Below, piece by piece: positions 8,514 to 19,750 of a stretch of 64,000 nt of DNA. A program made the position numbers and the translations under genes. Under the pieces are notes generated by a model. It had not been told where the DNA came from and searched no databases. It saw only the letters and a program-made list of their open reading frames with translations. Each line of letters starts with the position of its first letter. Positions within the stretch are counted from its first letter, which is position 1. Source of the stretch: JAKAWQ01 sp963745975 (GTDB taxonomy: Bacteria; Pseudomonadota; Alphaproteobacteria; Acetobacterales; Acetobacteraceae); NCBI GenBank assembly GCA_963745975.1, contig CAVUZJ010000007.1, positions 186,001-250,000 of the forward strand, in the 5' to 3' direction.

Positions 8514-9445
8514 GGCAGGCCGCGCTGTTCCCGCGCCATGCGGACAGTCAGGCCGTCCTCTGCTGCCAGGACAACCTCGATTTCATGCGCCCGCTGGCGG
8601 CGGGGTCGATGCAGCTCGTCGTCACCTCGCCGCCCTACAATATCGGCAAGACCTACGAAAGGCGGCGCGCCCTCGAAATCTATATCGAGCAGCAGACTCG
8701 AGTGATCGCGGAGTGCGTCCGCATCTTAAGCCCGCGCGGCTCCCTCTGCTGGCAGGTCGGCAATCACGTTCAGGACGGCGAAATCTTTCCGCTCGACCTC
8801 GTGCTCTATCCGATCTTTCGCGACCAGGGCCTGCGCCTGCGCAACCGGATCGTCTGGCACTTCGGGCACGGCCTGCACTGCAGCAAGCGGCTTTCCGGCC
8901 GCTACGAGACGATCCTGTGGTTCACCAAGGGGGACGACTACGTCTTCAACCTCGACCCGATCCGCGTTCCCTCCAAATATCCCGGCAAGAAGCATTTCAA
9001 GGGACCCAAGGCCGGCCAGCTCTCGGGCAATCCGCTCGGGAAGAACCCCGGCGACGTATGGATCTTCCCAAACGTGAAGAACAACCATGTCGAGAAGACG
9101 GTGCATCCCTGCCAGTTCCCGATCGAGCTGGTCGAGCGGCTCGTGCTGGCGCTGACCCGGCCGGGCGATGCGGTGCTCGACCCCTACATGGGCGTCGGCT
9201 CCGCCATCATCGCGGCGCTGAAGCATGATCGTGCAGGCTATGGCTGCGACATCGTGCCGCGGTACGTGGATATCGCGCGGGAGCGGGTGAACGAGCTTCG
9301 TGACGGCACGCTTCGCATGCGGCCGATGGGAAGGCCCGTGTACGATCCCTCTCTGCCGGGTGGCGGCCAGCGGCGGGGATCGCAAAAATCCTCCGCCGCG
9401 CCCGCCTTACTCAGCGCTTCGCAGCGGGCCGGTAGCCGTCGGTGA
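8510..9445 (+). CDS. site-specific DNA methyltransferase (orphan)
   Basis: A 311-residue amino-DNA methyltransferase with the order typical of the beta group. Catalytic motif IV (TSPPYNIG) is near the N-terminus, and the SAM-binding motif I (DPYMGVGSAIIAA) is near the C-terminus. SPPY is common in N4-cytosine and some N6-adenine enzymes, so the modified base is uncertain. No restriction endonuclease is beside it. Its ATG overlaps the oxidoreductase stop (ATGA), an odd operon partner. The last 35 bases overlap convergently with the peroxidase gene, and the tail after residue about 275 is poorly conserved in character. Confidence 0.88.
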   Translation: MRQAALFPRHADSQAVLCCQDNLDFMRPLAAGSMQLVVTSPPYNIGKTYERRRALEIYIEQQTRVIAECVRILSPRGSLCWQVGNHVQDGEIFPLDLVLYPIFRDQGLRLRNRIVWHFGHGLHCSKRLSGRYETILWFTKGDDYVFNLDPIRVPSKYPGKKHFKGPKAGQLSGNPLGKNPGDVWIFPNVKNNHVEKTVHPCQFPIELVERLVLALTRPGDAVLDPYMGVGSAIIAALKHDRAGYGCDIVPRYVDIARERVNELRDGTLRMRPMGRPVYDPSLPGGGQRRGSQKSSAAPALLSASQRAGSRR

Positions 9446-10868
9446 GGGTCTTGAGAAAGGCGATGATATCCTCTTCGTTCTTCGCGGTCATTGCCGGAAG
9501 CTCGCCGAGCTTGCGGTTGAAGGGCGGATCGATCACGTCGACATTGGCCCAGTAGCGCGGCGGGATGTCGTTGTATTTCTCGACCTTCCCGTTCGGGCCG
9601 CGTGGGTAGATCTTTCCCGGCTCGGTGTCGCGGAAATCGTAGAAATCCATGACTTGCTGAAGATTGTGATAGACGCCGTTGTGGAAGAAGACGTGCCGGG
9701 TCGCGACGTTGCGTAGGGTCGGCGTTAGGAAGAGGCCGCAATACTGCGTCTCGGTTGCCATGTCCGTCCGGTACGGGCCGCAGATGCCGAGGTCGAAATA
9801 GTCGGGGTTGCGGTTGGCGGCGAGAGCGGGGTTGCGCGGCACCGCGAGCGCCTCGAACTGATGGTCGGTGAAGAGGGGCGGCCTTCCGTCGGGGTCCGGC
9901 TGGTCGAGGTGGCAGCCGCCGCAATCGGCCTTCAGCGGATCGTTGAACAGGACGTAGCCGCGCATTTCCGCGCGCGTGAGCCGCGCCCGGCCTTCGAGCC
10001 AGTCATCGTACTTGCTGGTGTAGGGATGGAAGGCGGGATCCTCGATCTCGTAGCGGGCCACGGCGAACATCGCTTCCGCGACCGTCATCCGCGGGCTGGC
10101 GAAAATCCCCGGCCCGAACAGTTGCACGAATTGGGAAGCGTAGGCTGCGTGCCGGAGCTTGCCCGCGACCTCGCCGATGCTGCCGCCATCCATCTCGAAA
10201 GGGTTGAGGAGCGGGTAGAAGGCCTGGCCCTGCAGCGTGTCGGCGCGGCCGTCCCAGAAAAGCCCGCCCTGCGGCACGAGATTGGCAGCCGTCGCGGCGG
10301 TGTCCCGCGCGGTCTTCTGCGTGCGCGAAGCGTCCTGGCTGGCCGCCGCCATCTGGGTCAGGCTCACCGTCTCGTTCGTATCGTTGTCGGGGCCGATGCT
10401 GAAATTGGGCTGACGCTCGAGATACATGAGCGAGGGCACGGCGCGCACGCCCTGGCGCGTGAGGTCCGGCCCGCCGAGCATGGCGGGCAGCGCATTGGGC
10501 GGGCCATAGGCATGCGCCGGGCTATGGCAGGAGGCGCAGGCAAGCTTGCCGGAGGAGGAGAGGCGGGGGTCGAAGAAGATGCGCTGCCCGAGTTGCGCCA
10601 TCGCCGAGAAGGGCAGGGCGGGCGGGCGGACGAGCGCCACGGGGTGCGGATTCTCGCCCTCGCTCAAAATATAGCTCGCGATCGGATCGCTGAGCCATTG
10701 GCCGAGCGGCACCGGGCTTTCCGCGACTGTGACGCTGCCGGCGCCGATCAGCAGCGCGAGCACGACCCCGGCGCCGAGGAGCGGCCAGCGCCATCGCCGC
10801 CACGTCAGGGACCCGGGCGCCGAGAGCCCACGACGCCCGGCGCCCGGATGGCCTGCGCGGCTGCTCAC
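9411..10868 (-). CDS. di-heme cytochrome c peroxidase family protein
   Basis: A 485-residue MauG/CcpA-type protein. An N-terminal anchor helix (about residues 29-46) directs it to the periplasm. Heme-binding motifs are CASCH at residues 111-115 and CGGCH at 316-320. This agrees with the two-heme peroxidase fold, which reduces H2O2 with electrons from cytochrome c or oxidises another partner. It is longer than standard CcpA (about 330 residues) because of extra loops around residues 150-200. A damaged secreted phosphoesterase gene lies 19 bases upstream on the same strand. Confidence 0.9.
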   Translation of the reverse strand: MSSRAGHPGAGRRGLSAPGSLTWRRWRWPLLGAGVVLALLIGAGSVTVAESPVPLGQWLSDPIASYILSEGENPHPVALVRPPALPFSAMAQLGQRIFFDPRLSSSGKLACASCHSPAHAYGPPNALPAMLGGPDLTRQGVRAVPSLMYLERQPNFSIGPDNDTNETVSLTQMAAASQDASRTQKTARDTAATAANLVPQGGLFWDGRADTLQGQAFYPLLNPFEMDGGSIGEVAGKLRHAAYASQFVQLFGPGIFASPRMTVAEAMFAVARYEIEDPAFHPYTSKYDDWLEGRARLTRAEMRGYVLFNDPLKADCGGCHLDQPDPDGRPPLFTDHQFEALAVPRNPALAANRNPDYFDLGICGPYRTDMATETQYCGLFLTPTLRNVATRHVFFHNGVYHNLQQVMDFYDFRDTEPGKIYPRGPNGKVEKYNDIPPRYWANVDVIDPPFNRKLGELPAMTAKNEEDIIAFLKTLTDGYRPAAKR

Positions 10869-10887
10869 CCTCCCCCTTCTACCCTCG

Positions 10888-12596
10888 TCAGGGGTGCGCG
10901 ATGACCGCGCCTGTCGCCGGATCGAGGAAGAGCGGCGGATTGTGGCCGCCCGTGGACGAGAAATCGAACATGTCCATGATCGAGCCGGTGGTGGCGTCGA
11001 ACGAGCCGCCGCCCAGCCGCTCGCCCTTGAGCCAGTTGTCCTCGATGAAGGTCACGACCGAGGCCTGCGAGATCGGGGTGTGGCTCACGTCGTTCGCCTT
11101 GGCCCAGGGCGAGATGACGAAGAAGGGAAGGCGCGTCCCGGGGCCGCAGCGGCCGTTGACGGGCTTGCCCGCCACGCCCGGGAGCGGCGTGCCGCTGCCG
11201 CACTTGCCGGGTCCGTCGAGCTGGTCGGCCTCAGGGTCGAAGGACGCATTGGTCGGCTTGGCGAAGGCGTGATCGTACCAGCCGTCGGAATCGTCCCAGG
11301 TGACGACGATCGCGGTGTTCTTCCAGTCGGGCTGCTGCTCGAGGAAGTTGATCAGGGTGACGACCCCGGCCTGCTCGTCGAGCGGATCCGAATAGCCGGC
11401 GTGCCCGTCCTGGTAGCCCGGCATCTTGATGTAGGAGACCGCCGGGAAATTGCCTTCCTTCACCGCACTGTAGAAATCCAGAAGGTCATACTCGTGATTC
11501 GCCGGGTCGGGCTTCCCGTCATGATCGAAGCTGTAGCCGATCGCCGCAAGCGAGGCCGGCCGGGCATGCGTCGGGTTGGCGGTCGAGGCGTAGTACCTGG
11601 AACCAGTTGTGGTGCGGGATGTAGTCGGGAACGGTCGCGTGCACCACCGCGGAATAGGTGCTCCGTGCGCACCCGGTGGTGCCGTTGGCGTTCTTGATGC
11701 CGAGATCGAACCCGCCCATGAAGCCGCCCCAAGTGATGGAGGCGGCGTTGAGCAGATCGCCGATGTTCTTCCCCTCCATCATCACCTGGTCCGTCGGCTT
11801 CGAGCAGACGTCGTGGCCGGGATCGACGTCGGAGACCAGCCCGATCCCGCCTGCCCCGTCATGGATATAGTACCGAGGTCGAGCCGAGCGTGTACGGCTT
11901 CTTGGTCGTGGCGACGAGCTGAACACCATTGGTCTGGCCGGAGACCACCTCGAGCGCGCCCGGCGTCGAGGGCCCGTAGGTGTCCGTATAGGCGTTGTCG
12001 CTCATCGTGAAATGCTGGGCGTAGTTCCAAAGCGCGGTGACGGTGTTGCCGTCGTAATAGCCCATCACCTGGCCCTTGGTTCCGAAGGCGCCGACCCCGC
12101 CCGGCGTGCCCTTGCCCGTGTACTTGGGAAAGAGGTCGGCCTTGCCGCCGTCATAGGCCTGCTGCTCGGCCGTGTAGCCGTGGTTCTGGTCGGCGGTCGC
12201 CGCCTGCGTGCGATCGAGCCGGAACGGCTCGGCGGCGTCCGTGCCGTTCGCCGTGTTGGTGGAGTTCGGGTTGTTCGTCAGCAGATCGGCGGCGACGAGG
12301 TTGTTGACGGTGGGGGTGCCGGCAACAGCGGTGAAGGCGGGCTCGCCCGGCGGGTTGGTGGCGTTCGGGTAGGTCGCGAAATAATGGTCGAACGAGACGT
12401 TCTCCTGGAAGATCACCACCACGTGCTTGATCGGCGTCGCCGTCGGGAGGGAATCGGCCGGGCTCGGGCCGGCGAGACTCGCCGGTGCGGTCGCCCCTGC
12501 CGGTGGGGTCTGGGCGAGGGAGCCGTGGGTCCAGACGCCAACGCCGACCGCCAGGGTGCCGACGGCCGTGCAGAGCAGAAGTGTCTGTCGTGTCAT
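10888..12596 (-). pseudogene. phosphoesterase (acid phosphatase/phospholipase C family), two frameshifts
   Basis: Three consecutive frames together give one protein of about 569 residues of the alkaline-phosphatase-like phosphoesterase family (AcpA/PlcC). A signal peptide at 1-28 is followed by the metal/nucleophile region KHVVVIFQENVSFDHYFATY. Further on are NNWLKGERLG-type and VVTWDDSDGWYDH motifs, the latter being metal-binding in the family. The frame breaks at about 11873 and about 11596; in both places removing one C (plus strand) from TAGTACC restores the frame. As written it cannot make a full enzyme. Identical context at both breaks suggests sequence error as readily as decay. Confidence 0.8.
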
Positions 12597-12722
12597 GATA
12601 TTCCCGGAGAATCGCTGAGGACGGCGCTACACCTACCGGCTTCGCTCGACGCGGGCGTGTTAATCAATTATGACGAAGCCGTTCCGGCAAGCCGGGGGGC
12701 AGGCTCTTCGGCTTAGAGGGTC

Positions 12723-14528
<1,806 letters not shown>

Positions 14529-14575
14529 GGGGAACGAATAGGGAAGTTTTGCCGGATTGTCAGCCGCCCGGATCG

Positions 14576-17044
14576 TCAGCCGCGGAGCACGCCGCCGGTC
14601 GCCTTGGCGACCGCAGCGACGACGTTCCGGCAGGCGGCCTCGATCTCGGCGTCGGTCAGCGTGCGCTCGCGGGGCTGGAAAACGACCTCGATCGCCAGCG
14701 ACTTCTTCCCCGCCCCGATCGCGGGGCCGGCAAAGACGTCGAAGAGCGTGACCGAGGCGATCAGGCCGCGCTCCGCTCCGCGCGCGGCCCTGAGCACCGA
14801 CTCGGCCGGCACTTCTTCGTCCACGACGAAGGCGAAATCGCGGGAGACCGGCTGGAACGGCGAGAGATCGGGCGGCGCGCGCCGCGCCCGGCGCTTGGGC
14901 ATCGGCACGGAGTCGAGGAAGATCTCGAACGCGACCGCCGGCCGCGGCAGGTCGAGTGCCGCGATGACGCGCGGGTGCAGCTCCCCGAAGCGGCCGAGCG
15001 GAAGCTTCGGCCCCTGCCCGATGAGCCCCGACCGCCCCGGGTGATAATACCCAGGACCCGGCCCTGTCAGGGTGATGGCTTCGGCCGGCACGCCGAGGGC
15101 GGCGAGCAGGGCGAGCGCATCCCCCTTGGCATCGAGCGCGTCCACCGGCCGGGAGGGCGCGATCCAGCTCCGCTCCGTCGCCCCCGTGCGGATCCCGGCC
15201 GCGACCAGGCATTGCTCGTCGGGGGCGCTCTCGAGGAAGGCGGGCCCAATCTCGAACAGGGAGACATCGGGAAAACCGCGCGCCGCGTTACGCCCGGCCG
15301 CGAGCGCCAGCGAGGCAAGCGGGGTCGGGCGCATCTGGTCGAGGTCCGCGGCGATCGGGTTCTCCAGCCGCAGCCACTCTGGCGCCGCCCCGAACAACTC
15401 CGCCTCGCGCGCCGCGACGAAGCTGAAGCTCACGCACTCGGCGAGCCCGCGCGCGGCGAGGACGCGCCGCGCAAGCTGCGCGCGCGCCTCTCCGGGCGCG
15501 AGCGAGGCTGCCGGAACCGGGGTCCCCTGCGGCAGCGACACGGGCGGGACCGTGTCGAGCCCGCTTATGCGGAGCACCTCCTCCACGAGGTCCACTTCCG
15601 GCTCGACGGTCGCCGCGGCCTCGGTCATCGCCTCCGCCGCGGCTTGCGTCAGGTCCGGCGCGAGGTCGAGCGCGACGCCGGCGGCGATGTCGTTCCGCCA
15701 TGACGGAACGGCGACCGTGACCGAAGCTTCATCCTGCCGCTCCACGCCGAAGCCGAGCCGCTCGAGGATCGCCACCGCCTCGCCGGCCGGCACCGTAAGC
15801 CCGCCCAGCTCGGCAAGCCGCGCGAAGCGAAGCCGCGCCGACCGCTGCCACGCCGGCTCGGCCCCGGCCGCAACAATGTCGCTCGCCTCGCCGCCGCAAA
15901 GATCGAGGATCATCCGGCTCACCGCCTCGACCGCACGCGGCATCAGCGCCGGATCGACGCCCCGCTCGAAGCGGGCGCGGGCATCGGAGAGAATCCCAAG
16001 CCGCCTTCCGCTTTCCGCCACGCGCACCGGATCGAAGAGCGCGCACTCGATGAAGACGGCGCTCGTTGCCTCGTCGCACCCCGTTCCCTCGCCGCCCACG
16101 ATTCCGCCGAGCGAGACGACGCCCGACCCATCGGCGATCACGCAGTCCTGATCCGAAACCGTGACGTCGCGTCCATTAAGCGCCCGGAACGTCTCGCCGG
16201 CGCCGCGCCGCATCGTCAGCCTCTCGCCCGCGATCTTCGCCGCATCGAACACGTGCAGCGGTCGCCCGAGGTCGAAGGTGAAAAAATTCGTGATATCGAC
16301 GAGCGCATTGATCGGCCGGAGCCCGATCGCGGTCAGCCTCTCGGCGAGCCAGCGCGGGCTCGGCCCGTTGCGCACCCCGCGCAAGGTGCGCCCCAGCACC
16401 CAGGGGCAGGCTTCGGGCCAAGCGATTTCCCACGCGAGCTTGCTTGCGAACCGCGCGGGCACGGGAGGCGCGTCCCAGGGCAGCAGCCTCCCGATCCCGG
16501 CGGCGGCGAGATCGCGCGCGATCCCGCGCACCGCGAGCGCGTCGCCGCGGTTGGGCGTGACCGCGATCTCGATCACCGGGTCGTCGAGCCCGGCCCAATG
16601 CGCGTATGTTTCGCCCACGGGCGCATCGGCGGGAAGCTCGATGATCCCGTCATGATCCTCGCCGAGCCCCATCTCGCGCGCCGAAAGCAGCATGCCCGCG
16701 CTCTCGACGCCGCGGATCAGGCTCTTCTTGAGAGTGATCCCGCTGCCGGGAATGACGCTGCCCGGCGGCGCGAAAACCGCCTTCATCCCGGTATGGGCGT
16801 TGGGCGCGCCGCAGACGACCGAGACCAGCCCGCTCCCGGTCTCGACACGGCAGGCCTTGAGCCTGTCGGCGTTCGGATGCGGCGCGGCCTCGAGCACCTC
16901 GGCGATGCGGAAGGGTGCCAACGCGGCGGCGCGGTCGGTGACGCTCTCGACCTCGAGCCCCATCGCCGAGAGGGTCTCGGCGATCCGTTCCACCGGCGCC
17001 GCGGTCTCGAGATGCGTGCCGAGCCAGGCGAGCGAGAACTTCAT
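14576..17044 (-). CDS. pheT: phenylalanine--tRNA ligase beta subunit
   Basis: Beta subunit of the alpha2-beta2 PheRS, 822 residues. It has the N-terminal tRNA-binding (EMAP-like) domain around residues 40-150 (APHPNADRLKACRVETG), the B3/4 editing region, the B5 domain and the C-terminal FDX-ACB anticodon-binding domain (SRDFAFVVDEEVPA). It lies 18 bases after pheS in the usual order. Full length, nothing missing. Confidence 0.97.
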   Translation of the reverse strand: MKFSLAWLGTHLETAAPVERIAETLSAMGLEVESVTDRAAALAPFRIAEVLEAAPHPNADRLKACRVETGSGLVSVVCGAPNAHTGMKAVFAPPGSVIPGSGITLKKSLIRGVESAGMLLSAREMGLGEDHDGIIELPADAPVGETYAHWAGLDDPVIEIAVTPNRGDALAVRGIARDLAAAGIGRLLPWDAPPVPARFASKLAWEIAWPEACPWVLGRTLRGVRNGPSPRWLAERLTAIGLRPINALVDITNFFTFDLGRPLHVFDAAKIAGERLTMRRGAGETFRALNGRDVTVSDQDCVIADGSGVVSLGGIVGGEGTGCDEATSAVFIECALFDPVRVAESGRRLGILSDARARFERGVDPALMPRAVEAVSRMILDLCGGEASDIVAAGAEPAWQRSARLRFARLAELGGLTVPAGEAVAILERLGFGVERQDEASVTVAVPSWRNDIAAGVALDLAPDLTQAAAEAMTEAAATVEPEVDLVEEVLRISGLDTVPPVSLPQGTPVPAASLAPGEARAQLARRVLAARGLAECVSFSFVAAREAELFGAAPEWLRLENPIAADLDQMRPTPLASLALAAGRNAARGFPDVSLFEIGPAFLESAPDEQCLVAAGIRTGATERSWIAPSRPVDALDAKGDALALLAALGVPAEAITLTGPGPGYYHPGRSGLIGQGPKLPLGRFGELHPRVIAALDLPRPAVAFEIFLDSVPMPKRRARRAPPDLSPFQPVSRDFAFVVDEEVPAESVLRAARGAERGLIASVTLFDVFAGPAIGAGKKSLAIEVVFQPRERTLTDAEIEAACRNVVAAVAKATGGVLRG

Positions 17045-17062
17045 CCGGCTACAATCCCCACC

Positions 17063-18142
17063 CTACAGCCCCTCGTGCAGGATCGCCGGCTGGAGCGGGG
17101 AAAATCCGTAATGGCGAAGCCAACGCAGATCGCTCTCGAAGAACGGGCGGAGATCGGTGATGCCGTGCTTCAGCATGGTGATCCGCTCGATCCCCATCCC
17201 GAAGGCGAAGCCCTGCCATTCGCGGGGATCGACGCCGCAATTGGCGAGCACGCTCGGATGCACCATGCCGCTGCCGAGAATCTCGAGCCAGTCCTTCCCC
17301 GCCCCGATCTCGCCGGTCCTGCGGTCCCAGCCGATATCGACCTCCATCGAAGGCTCGGTGAAGGGGAAGTAGCTCGATCGGAAGCGCACCGGCAGCGAGG
17401 GCTTGGCGAAGAAGGCGCGCAGGAAATCGATCAGGCAGCCCTTGAGATGGCCGAGCGTGATCGCCCGGTCGATCGCCAGCCCCTCGCACTGGTGGAACAT
17501 CGGGCTGTGCGTGGCGTCGTGGTCGGCGCGGTAGGTCCGGCCGGGGACGATCACGCGATAGGGCGGCGCAGCACTCCGCATGGTCCGGATCTGGCCCGGC
17601 GAGGTATGGGTGCGGAGCACGCGCCGCCGGCCCTCCCGCAGCCCCGGCAGGTAGAACGTGTCCATGTCCTGCCTGGCCGGATGATGCTCGGGGATGTTCA
17701 GCGCGCCGAAATTGCGCCAGTCGTCCTCGATCTCCGGCCCGCCGACGACGCCGAACCCGAGCGCCCCGAAGATCGCGACGATCTCCTCGATGGTGCGGCT
17801 GATCGGGTGGATCAGCCCGGCGGGCGAAGGCCGCGGCGGCAGCGTGATGTCGAGCCGCTCGGCGGCGATCTCGGCATCCCACGCTGCGGCCTCCAAATGC
17901 CGCTTCCGCTCGGCAATGGCGGCCTCGAACTCGCCCTTGAGCCGGTTCAGCGCCGCGCCGCGCTCCCGCCGCTCCTCCGCCGGCAGCGTGCCAAGATCGC
18001 GCAGAAGCCCGGTCAGCCGTCCCTGCCTGCCGAGCAGGCCGACGCGCAGCGCGTCGAGCGCGGCCAAATCGCCCGCACCCGCGATCGCCTCGCCGGCTTC
18101 GCGGCCGAGCGCTGCAAGATCGGCCGAGGGGTCATCGGTCAT
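17063..18142 (-). CDS. pheS: phenylalanine--tRNA ligase alpha subunit
   Basis: Catalytic subunit of PheRS, 359 residues. An N-terminal coiled coil binds tRNA. The class II core has motif 2 (RVIVPGRTYRADHDATHSP) and motif 3 (FGMGIERITMLKHGI). It charges tRNA-Phe together with PheT. It lies 17 bases after rplT, so the rpmI-rplT-pheS-pheT operon is kept. Confidence 0.97.
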   Translation of the reverse strand: MTDDPSADLAALGREAGEAIAGAGDLAALDALRVGLLGRQGRLTGLLRDLGTLPAEERRERGAALNRLKGEFEAAIAERKRHLEAAAWDAEIAAERLDITLPPRPSPAGLIHPISRTIEEIVAIFGALGFGVVGGPEIEDDWRNFGALNIPEHHPARQDMDTFYLPGLREGRRRVLRTHTSPGQIRTMRSAAPPYRVIVPGRTYRADHDATHSPMFHQCEGLAIDRAITLGHLKGCLIDFLRAFFAKPSLPVRFRSSYFPFTEPSMEVDIGWDRRTGEIGAGKDWLEILGSGMVHPSVLANCGVDPREWQGFAFGMGIERITMLKHGITDLRPFFESDLRWLRHYGFSPLQPAILHEGL

Positions 18143-18159
18143 CGCAGGCGGCGAGGAAG

Positions 18160-18519
18160 CTATGAGGCGAGCGCGGCCTTGACCTGCCTCGCGATCTCGG
18201 CAAAGGCGGCCGCATCGTCATAGGCGATCGCGGCGAGCACCTTGCGGTCCAGCTCGATGCCGGCCTTCTTCAGCCCGGCGATGAACTGCGAATAGGGCAG
18301 ACCCTGCTCGCGCGCCGCGGCATTGATGCGCTGGATCCAGAGCCCGCGGAAGTCGCGCTTGCGGTTGCGCCGGTCCCGGTACGCGTATTGCAGCGACTTC
18401 TCGAGCCGCTCGAGCGCGATGCGGTAGTTGGTGGAGGAACGCCCGAAAAAGCCCTTCGACTGCGCGAGCACCTTCTTGTGCCGCGCATGCGCGGTCACCC
18501 CACGCTTGACCCGTGCCAT
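18160..18519 (-). CDS. rplT: 50S ribosomal protein L20
   Basis: A 119-residue 23S rRNA-binding protein with the classic basic N-terminal helix (MARVKRGVTAHARHKKVL) and the RNRKRDFRGLWIQRINAA region. L20 often represses its own operon by binding a leader or the rpmI region. It lies 13 bases after rpmI. Confidence 0.97.
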   Translation of the reverse strand: MARVKRGVTAHARHKKVLAQSKGFFGRSSTNYRIALERLEKSLQYAYRDRRNRKRDFRGLWIQRINAAAREQGLPYSQFIAGLKKAGIELDRKVLAAIAYDDAAAFAEIARQVKAALAS

Positions 18520-18532
18520 GGCTGCAAATCCC

Positions 18533-18736
18533 TCAGTCGAGCCCGTAGGGCGCCCACTGGCGCACCGTCTTCGCGTCGGCCTCGACCAGCACCTGGTTGC
18601 CCCGCGCGGACCGCTTGGCCGTCTGGGTGCGGGCCATCAGGTTGTGCCGCTTGCCCTGCGGCCCCGACATCACCTTGCCGGTCGCGGTCATCTTGAAGCG
18701 CTTCTTCACCGAAGACTTCGTCTTGAGCTTGGGCAT
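18533..18736 (-). CDS. rpmI: 50S ribosomal protein L35
   Basis: A 67-residue basic protein that starts MPKLKTKSSVKKRF and contains the typical KRHNL-like element (GKRHNLMARTQTAKRS). It is the first gene of rpmI-rplT-pheS-pheT. The usual upstream partner infC is absent here: the next gene upstream is dapF on the opposite strand. The promoter must lie in the 174-base gap up to 18910. Confidence 0.95.
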   Translation of the reverse strand: MPKLKTKSSVKKRFKMTATGKVMSGPQGKRHNLMARTQTAKRSARGNQVLVEADAKTVRQWAPYGLD

Positions 18737-18910
18737 TTTTTCTCCTTGCGCGCTCTTCGCCCGGAAGGGGCGGCCGCGGCCGGGCATGCCCCAAATGGGC
18801 CCGGGCGCGCGGGAGGCGGCTCTATAGCGAGGGGGAAGGGGCGGTGCAAGGCATTGCCCGCCTTCTTCCGGGGGTTCGCTAACCGGGCCGCTTTGGCTAT
18901 GTGTGCCGCC

Positions 18911-19750
18911 ATGCGCGCCTCCTTCGTGAAAATGCCCTTTGTTAAGATGAACGGAGCCGGAAACGACTTCGCGGTGTTCGACGAGCGCCGCGTCCGCCTC
19001 GGCCTCACGCCCAAGCTGGCCGCGGCACTCGCCGACCGCCACCGCGGCATCGGCTGCGACCAGCTCATCTCGATCGAGCCCTCGGAGCGGGCGGACGCCT
19101 TCATGCGCATCCGCAACGCGGACGGCTCCGAGGCCGGGGCGTGCGGGAACGCGACCCGCTGCGTCGCCATCCTGCTCGCCGCCGAGAGCCACAGCGAAAG
19201 GCTCGCGATCGAGACCGTTGCCGGCATCCTCCCCGCGGAAATCCTCGCCCCCGACCGGGTGCGGGTCGATATGGGCCCGCCGCGCTTCGCCTGGGACGAA
19301 ATCCCGCTCGCCCGCCCGCTCGACACGCTCCACCTTCCGCCCCTCGGCGGCGAAACCGGCGGCGCGGCGCTCTCGATCGGCAATCCCCACATTACCTTCT
19401 TCGTCCCCGACGCGCGCGCGATCCCGCTCGCCGAGCTCGGGCCGCCCATCGAGCACGATCCGCTCTTCCCCGAGGGCACGAATGTCGGCTTCGCGAGCAT
19501 CCTCGCACCCGATCGGATGCGCCTTCGCGTCTGGGAGCGCGGCGCCGGCGCCACCCGCGCCTGCGGCTCCGCCGCGTGCGCCGCGGTCGTGAACGCGAGC
19601 CGGCTCGGGCTCGGCGGGCGCGCGATGGAGGTCTCGATGGAGGGCGGCACGCTCGCGATCGAATGGCGCGCCGACGGCGAGGTGCTGATGACCGGCCCGG
19701 TCGCCATCGCCTTCACCGGCGAGGTCGATCTTTCTTCCTATCCCCAATGA
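18911..19750 (+). CDS. dapF: diaminopimelate epimerase
   Basis: Interconverts LL- and meso-diaminopimelate for lysine and peptidoglycan synthesis; 279 residues. The two catalytic cysteines are in EAGACGNATRC and RACGSAACA. MNGAGNDFAVFDE near the start and the GNPHITFFV segment are family signatures. The ATG at 18911 is taken; an in-frame ATG at 18899 would add four residues. The stop overlaps the ATG of mtaB (ATGA), so translation is coupled. Confidence 0.95.
   Translation: MRASFVKMPFVKMNGAGNDFAVFDERRVRLGLTPKLAAALADRHRGIGCDQLISIEPSERADAFMRIRNADGSEAGACGNATRCVAILLAAESHSERLAIETVAGILPAEILAPDRVRVDMGPPRFAWDEIPLARPLDTLHLPPLGGETGGAALSIGNPHITFFVPDARAIPLAELGPPIEHDPLFPEGTNVGFASILAPDRMRLRVWERGAGATRACGSAACAAVVNASRLGLGGRAMEVSMEGGTLAIEWRADGEVLMTGPVAIAFTGEVDLSSYPQ

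Noticed and set aside
14529..15212. N-terminal extension of lepA
   Set aside because: LepA starts naturally at 14528; the upstream frame overlaps pheT and lacks family character.
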